In this document: in pieces, positions 6,354 through 9,607 of the stretch | Position numbering within the stretch: position 1 is the stretch's first letter | How the letters are laid out: each line of letters begins with the position of its first letter | Origin: an uncultured Clostridia bacterium | GTDB lineage: Bacteria; Bacillota; Clostridia; Lachnospirales; CAG-274 | Length of the DNA: 9,607 nucleotides | Direction of reading: 5' to 3' | Assembly: GCA_947589405.1 (NCBI GenBank) | Contig: CANQBT010000084.1 | Coordinates: forward strand, 1 to 9,607 | Notes under the pieces: model-generated | Told to the model about the DNA's origin: nothing | Seen by the model: only the letters and a program-made list of their open reading frames with translations | Database searches by the model: none | Translations under genes and position numbers: made by a program

Positions 6354-7876
6354 TACATAACACTCCTTTTATGAAGAACCGCCTTGATGCCGTAAACGGA
6401 CTGAAAGAGTCCCGACCTTATGCCAAAGGACCACATTTCAAGGTCTATGCTCCTGAATGTAGAAACGGTTATAATAAGCTCATTGGCGCTCAGCCTTACT
6501 CCCACGTCTTTAAACTTGCAGTTATGAGAAGAGTGTACCGCATTGGCCAACTTAAGTATACTGCACAGCTTTGATACAAGCACTCTTACAGGAGGCTCCA
6601 ATGAGGAATAGTAATAGTGAGATATGCTTGGAGCCGTAGAGCCGTGATAGTAAACGACCGTAGCTATAATATTCTTCTCTTCCTCGTCTATTCCCGTAAT
6701 ATCCAGATTTCTTATCATATGATAGGCGATCTCGCCATGATTTTTGGTATTTACTATTTTGCCTATATCCTGAAGGGCAGCAGCCAGCTGGAGAAGCACT
6801 CTTTCTCGGCTGCCAAGAGCGTGATGCCTTTTCATTTTGTCAAATATCATAAGGCAGGTGTTTGTGACCCTTTGTATATGGCTTATGTCACAGCTGTATT
6901 TTTCCGCTATATTGAGAGCGGACTCTATTGCAAAGCCGTAATACTCTCTTGTAAGCCTTTCCGCATTATCTGCATACAACGCCTCATAGAGCATTGAATC
7001 GGCTATGGTATACATATATGAAACTATATTTTCGGCGCTTGTGTGCTTTATAAGACGTGAAAGTATTATAATGGCAGGCATGAGTATTTCCGCATTTTCT
7101 TCGGGAATATCATATTCCTCAGCTATTATTTCAGGCGTCTTGTTTTTAATGGATTTATATAAGGCTGTAAATTTATCTCTTGATATTGTGGCGGTATTTT
7201 TCTTTACCTTAACGGAACACATACCGCAAATGGTATTTATTTCATTACCGCTTATTATAAAATTGCCGGGCTTTTCGGTGATAAAAGCGTCTATACTGTC
7301 GTTGAAGGGATAGAGGTATTCCTTTATTACCTGTACATAATCGGATACCCTGTCCATGTAGTCCTCAAAAAGCTCTGATATTCTCAAAGCACCTATTTTA
7401 ATATTCTGCGTACTTATTATATGTCCGTTCTTGAGCACAAAGATACTTATGTTTCCCGAGCCCAACTGTACCATAAGGGCGGAGCGCTTCTTATCGTCGT
7501 CCAGAAGGGAGAGCATCATTTTATTTACAGATATTTTCTCTTGGCTGTCGTCTATTACATTGAGATCGATGCCTGTCCTTATCTTTATCTGATCCAGTAT
7601 ATAGTCTTTATTTTCAGATTCTCTTATGGCGGTAGTCGCAACTGCCTTTACCTGTGATACGCCATAATCTCTGCAAATGCACAAAAAGCCCTTTATTATT
7701 TCAACTGCCTTATCCAGCGAATTAAAGGATATTTTGCCAAAGTGGAACGTATCTCTGCCAAGAGCAAGAGGATATGTTACCGATTCTATTACCTTTACTC
7801 CCTTTGAGGATCTTTCGCCTATCTTAAGGGCAAGCTCATTGGAAGCTATGGCTATTACTCCTACGCTTTTTTTCAT
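6353..7876 (-). CDS. Ppx/GppA-HD family protein with altered active-site residues, upstream of ppk1
   Basis: The family comprises exopolyphosphatases and pppGpp phosphatases with an ASKHA phosphatase core and a C-terminal HD-type domain. The 507-residue length and both domains are present: phosphatase core at about 1-300 (AVATTAIRESEN at 78-89 with Arg85, GALRISELF at 162-170, SGNE at 209-212) and HD region at about 315-450. Several signature positions differ from my recollection of E. coli Ppx: the first phosphate-loop Asp is Ala9 (IAIASNE), the DIGGGSTE motif reads QLGSGNIS (Gln137 for Asp, Ser144 for Glu), the HD pair is Gln369-Asp370, and the late HD Asp is His448. The catalytic-Glu position seems kept as Glu113. 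It may be a weakened enzyme or a polyphosphate-binding regulator. It is the first gene of the operon, starting at an ATG with AAAGG upstream and its own promoter. Confidence 0.85.
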   Translation of the reverse strand: MKKSVGVIAIASNELALKIGERSSKGVKVIESVTYPLALGRDTFHFGKISFNSLDKAVEIIKGFLCICRDYGVSQVKAVATTAIRESENKDYILDQIKIRTGIDLNVIDDSQEKISVNKMMLSLLDDDKKRSALMVQLGSGNISIFVLKNGHIISTQNIKIGALRISELFEDYMDRVSDYVQVIKEYLYPFNDSIDAFITEKPGNFIISGNEINTICGMCSVKVKKNTATISRDKFTALYKSIKNKTPEIIAEEYDIPEENAEILMPAIIILSRLIKHTSAENIVSYMYTIADSMLYEALYADNAERLTREYYGFAIESALNIAEKYSCDISHIQRVTNTCLMIFDKMKRHHALGSRERVLLQLAAALQDIGKIVNTKNHGEIAYHMIRNLDITGIDEEEKNIIATVVYYHGSTAPSISHYYYSSLEPPVRVLVSKLCSILKLANAVHSSHNCKFKDVGVRLSANELIITVSTFRSIDLEMWSFGIRSGLFQSVYGIKAVLHKRSVM

Positions 7877-7911
7877 ATATATCAGCCTTTCACGATTATT
7901 CTCTTATATAA

Positions 7912-7940
7912 AATATACTACAATAAAAATATAAATTCAA
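7912..7940 (-). promoter_or_regulatory. Promoter of the ppx-like/ppk1 operon
   Basis: On the minus strand TTGAAT (7935-7940) and TATATT (7912-7917) are separated by 17 bp, with the -10 about 35 bp before the start codon of the Ppx-like gene. Both boxes deviate slightly from consensus. I see no Pho-box-like repeated heptamers, so phosphate control is not supported by the sequence. Confidence 0.65.
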
Positions 7941-8037
7941 TATATTTTGCAGCGGTTACAGGCTAAATATTTGAAAAAATTATGGCTGCTCTCATACAGA
8001 AGCCGTCCACATAGCTTATTTAGGTATCAAAGAAAAT

Positions 8038-8066
8038 TTGAAATATCTCTCAGGTAATGATATAAT
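8038..8066 (+). promoter_or_regulatory. Extended -10 SigA promoter of the carbonic anhydrase gene
   Basis: TTGAAA (8038-8043), a 17-bp spacer and TATAAT (8061-8066), with TGA directly before the -10 box forming an extended -10 element. The start point would be near 8073, leaving a leader of about 24 nt that carries the GGAG ribosome binding site. This is close to consensus and probably a fairly strong constitutive promoter. Confidence 0.8.
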
Positions 8067-8096
8067 ATTGTCAAAGGTAAAAAAGGAGATGTTTTT

Positions 8097-8666
8097 ATGG
8101 AGAAAAACATAAGCGCAAATGCTGCGCTCAAAAAATTAAAGGAAGGAAACGCCATATATGCTTCCGCAGAAAAAAGTCTTATAGACATTGACCATAAGCG
8201 CAGAAAAAGCACTTTGGAAAATGGTCAACAGCCCTTTGCTGTCATAGTTTCATGCTCTGATTCAAGAGTGATACCCGAGAGCATATTCAACGCCGGTATA
8301 GGGGACCTTTTTGTTATACGTGTTGCGGGAAATGTAATTGACAGTCATCAGCTGGGCTCTATAGAGTATGCGGCAGAGCATTTGGGCGTAAGACTTGTGG
8401 TGGTATTGGGACATACCCATTGCGGCGCTGTAGACGCTGCCATTAATCACGATCCTCAGGGATATATAAAATATATAACAGATGAAATATGCAATGCCAT
8501 AGGCGATGAAAAGGACGAATACACGGCATGCTGCCTTAATATACGCAGAAGCGTGAAAATAATAGAGGACAGCTTTGAGATACATAGAGAAGAAACAGAG
8601 CATGGGCTTAAAGTCATAGGCGCAGTATTCAGCCTTGAAAACGGAAGTGTGGATTTTGACGTATAA
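8097..8666 (+). CDS. Beta-class carbonic anhydrase
   Basis: Beta-carbonic anhydrases interconvert CO2 and bicarbonate in the cytoplasm, using a zinc held by two Cys and one His. The 189-residue protein has the whole signature: CSDSR at 53-57 (Cys53 zinc ligand, Asp55-Arg57 dyad), AGN at 77-79, GSIEYAAEHLGV at 87-98, and LGHTHCGAV at 104-112 with His106 and Cys109 as the other ligands. The size is typical of the compact bacterial beta class, and no signal peptide is present. The ATG is preceded by AAAAGGAG with 8-nt spacing and by its own promoter. It is divergent from the polyphosphate operon and upstream of, but not cotranscribed by necessity with, the alaS leader, which has a separate promoter. 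In anaerobes such enzymes usually supply bicarbonate for carboxylation; that role is inferred here. Confidence 0.95.
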   Translation: MEKNISANAALKKLKEGNAIYASAEKSLIDIDHKRRKSTLENGQQPFAVIVSCSDSRVIPESIFNAGIGDLFVIRVAGNVIDSHQLGSIEYAAEHLGVRLVVVLGHTHCGAVDAAINHDPQGYIKYITDEICNAIGDEKDEYTACCLNIRRSVKIIEDSFEIHREETEHGLKVIGAVFSLENGSVDFDV

Positions 8667-8668
8667 TC

Positions 8669-8697
8669 AGGGAGTATGGCTGTTTATTATATGCCCT
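8669..8697 (+). other. Imperfect hairpin just after the carbonic anhydrase stop
   Basis: AGGGAGTAT and ATATGCCCT can pair with one A/G mismatch and one G-U pair around an 11-nt loop, starting three bases after the TAA. No T-run follows directly; the nearest is at about 8719-8726. It could be a poor terminator or an mRNA 3'-end stabiliser. Confidence 0.35.
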
Positions 8698-8729
8698 ATC
8701 AGGCTTTTACCGTCATGTGTTTTTTATTC

Positions 8730-8758
8730 TTGACAAACACCATTCCTTTATATATAAT
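8730..8758 (+). promoter_or_regulatory. Consensus SigA promoter of the alaS T-box leader
   Basis: TTGACA (8730-8735) and TATAAT (8753-8758) are both perfect and are separated by 17 bp. Transcription should begin near 8765, directly before the T-box stem I. A perfect promoter upstream of a conditional terminator is the usual arrangement for T-box control, in which initiation is strong and regulation acts on read-through. Confidence 0.9.
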
Positions 8759-8764
8759 AATATC

Positions 8765-9007
8765 TGATATAAATGGGAAGGATAAGTAGCTTTATATAAA
8801 GGCTTCAGAGAGGATACGGTAGGTGAAAGTATCTGCAATATATAATGTGAAGCTCCCTTTTGAGAACGATCTCCCCTGCGGATCAATACTCCGCCGTATT
8901 ATCAGCGTTAATGATAGTCTGAGATATACCTATGTATAATCAGGGTGGTACCGTGTAATTTATTACGCCCCTGAAGTCCTTATGGACCTCAGGGGATATT
9001 TATTTAT
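8765..9007 (+). ncRNA. T-box riboswitch, alanine specifier, upstream of alaS
   Basis: This leader senses the ratio of charged to uncharged tRNA-Ala. Stem I features seen: an AGTA box (8785-8788), the AGAG motif (8807-8812), a distal GATAC/GTATC stem (8813-8817 with 8829-8833), and GAA followed by the specifier codon GCT (8852-8854), which encodes alanine and agrees with the downstream gene. The T-box core is AGGGTGGTACCGTG (8942-8955), a close match to the consensus with T in place of one C. The antiterminator pairs CAGGG (8941-8945) with CCCTG (8969-8973) and GTGTAA with TTACGC, leaving TGGTACC as the tRNA-acceptor bulge. The competing terminator uses the same CCCCTG. Position of the first transcribed base is inferred from the promoter. 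Confidence 0.93.
8968..9007 (+). terminator. T-box-controlled intrinsic terminator of alaS
   Basis: CCCCTGA (8968-8974) pairs with TCAGGGG (8989-8995), and GTCC with GGAC inside, closing on a TTAT loop, followed by a T-rich but interrupted tract (ATATTTATTTAT). It excludes the antiterminator because both need CCCTG at 8969-8973. Uncharged tRNA-Ala should favour read-through. Confidence 0.9.
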
Positions 9008-9021
9008 GGAGGAAAAGTAAA

Positions 9022-9607
9022 ATGAAATTCATGGGTGTAAATGAGTTAAGAGAAAAATTTCTGGAGTTTTTTGAATCAAAAGGTCATCTGAGAATGGCAA
9101 GCGCATCACTTGTGCCACACAATGACAAGAGCCTTCTGCTTATCAATTCCGGTATGGCGCCTTTAAAGCCCTACTTCACAGGTCAGCAGATACCTCCCAG
9201 AAGGAGAGTGACTACCTGTCAGAAGTGTATAAGAACAGGTGATATTGAAAATGTAGGCAAGACTGCAAGACACGGCACATTCTTTGAGATGCTCGGCAAT
9301 TTTTCCTTCGGCGATTATTTCAAGCACGAAGCCATAGCTTGGGCATGGGAATTTTTTACAAAGGTAGTGGAGCTGCCTGAGGACAGACTTTACGTATCAG
9401 TATATCAGGACGACGACGAGGCCTATGACATATGGAACAAGGAAATAGGTCTTGCCCCCGAGAGAATATTCAGAATGGGTAAGGAGGATAACTTCTGGGA
9501 GCATGGCGTAGGTCCCTGCGGTCCCTGTTCAGAGATATACTATGACAAGGGCGAGGAATACGGCTGCGGAAAGCCCGACTGTACAGTAGGCTGCGACTGC
9601 GACAGAT
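9022..9607 (+). CDS. alaS: Alanyl-tRNA synthetase, N-terminal part, continues beyond right edge
   Basis: AlaRS is a class II synthetase that charges tRNA-Ala. Only the first 195 codons of a protein usually near 870-880 residues are visible, covering most of the aminoacylation core. The family opening is clear: MGVNELREKFLEFFESKGH, then SLLLINSGMAPLKPYF, motif 2 TCQKCIRTGDIENVG followed by ARHGTFFEMLGNFSFGDYF, and later GPCGPCSEIYYD and a Cys-rich stretch (CGKPDCTVGCDCD) found in many clostridial AlaRS before the FLE-N segment. The ATG at 9022-9024 follows GGAGG at 9008-9012 with 9-nt spacing; a second in-frame ATG at 9031 is less well placed. Expression is controlled by the T-box just upstream, whose GCT specifier supports the identity. 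The tRNA-binding, editing and C-Ala domains are outside the window. Confidence 0.97.
   Translation, partial: MKFMGVNELREKFLEFFESKGHLRMASASLVPHNDKSLLLINSGMAPLKPYFTGQQIPPRRRVTTCQKCIRTGDIENVGKTARHGTFFEMLGNFSFGDYFKHEAIAWAWEFFTKVVELPEDRLYVSVYQDDDEAYDIWNKEIGLAPERIFRMGKEDNFWEHGVGPCGPCSEIYYDKGEEYGCGKPDCTVGCDCDR

Larger units (their letters stand above)
7877..8096. other. Divergent promoter region between the polyphosphate operon and carbonic anhydrase
   Basis: This 220-bp AT-rich interval holds one promoter on each strand (7912-7940 minus and 8038-8066 plus) about 100 bp apart, so the two starts are not overlapping. Between them GGCT at 7984-7987 can pair with AGCC at 8001-8004, with two more pairs inside, a weak palindrome of unknown meaning. 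No small reading frame with a ribosome binding site or RNA gene is apparent. Confidence 0.6.

Noticed and set aside
8097..9607. Carbonic anhydrase and alaS considered as one operon
   Set aside because: A perfect SigA promoter and a T-box leader lie between them, so alaS has its own regulated transcript; read-through from the first gene remains possible but unneeded.

Overview
The window looks like chromosomal DNA of a Gram-positive anaerobe of the class Clostridia (Bacillota), probably a gut Oscillospiraceae or Lachnospiraceae relative. The evidence is strong GGAGG-type ribosome binding sites, textbook SigA promoters with 17-bp spacers, a T-box riboswitch in front of alaS, and heavy use of ATA (Ile) and AGA (Arg) codons in every gene. 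The genus cannot be fixed from this sequence alone. There is no rRNA, tRNA, prophage, insertion sequence or CRISPR array.

Layout. (1) 1-1413, minus: the N-terminal 471 codons of an aconitase-superfamily hydratase, running off the left edge, with its own promoter at 1444-1472. (2) 1414-2168: a 755-bp stretch without a convincing gene. It contains a dense run of small hairpins framed by two identical 50-bp copies (1636-1685 and 1853-1902), a forward promoter at 2021-2049, and a bidirectional terminator at 2137-2169. (3) 2169-4159, minus: a probable three-gene unit consisting of a sugar-phosphate nucleotidyltransferase, a YoaK/DUF1275 membrane protein and RNase HI (rnhA), with a promoter at 4195-4223. 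(4) 4254-7876, minus: a translationally coupled polyphosphate operon of a Ppx/GppA-HD protein and polyphosphate kinase ppk1, with stop and start sharing one base. (5) 7877-8096: a divergent promoter region. (6) 8097-8666, plus: a beta-carbonic anhydrase. (7) 8730-9021: a consensus promoter and an alanine T-box leader. (8) 9022 to the right edge, plus: the first 195 codons of alanyl-tRNA synthetase.

How the genes fit together. Ppk1 makes polyphosphate, and the upstream Ppx-like protein would be expected to degrade it. That protein has, however, lost several acidic residues usual in the ASKHA phosphatase core and key HD-domain metal ligands, so it may bind or sense polyphosphate instead. The alaS leader should couple synthetase expression to uncharged tRNA-Ala. 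The other genes are housekeeping or metabolic functions with no evident shared pathway.

Most of the window is ordinary core genome. The parts most worth a second look are the hairpin array at 1601-1902, the Ppx-like protein with altered active-site residues, and the short promoter-to-terminator interval at 2021-2169. I did not find a clearly new multi-gene system.
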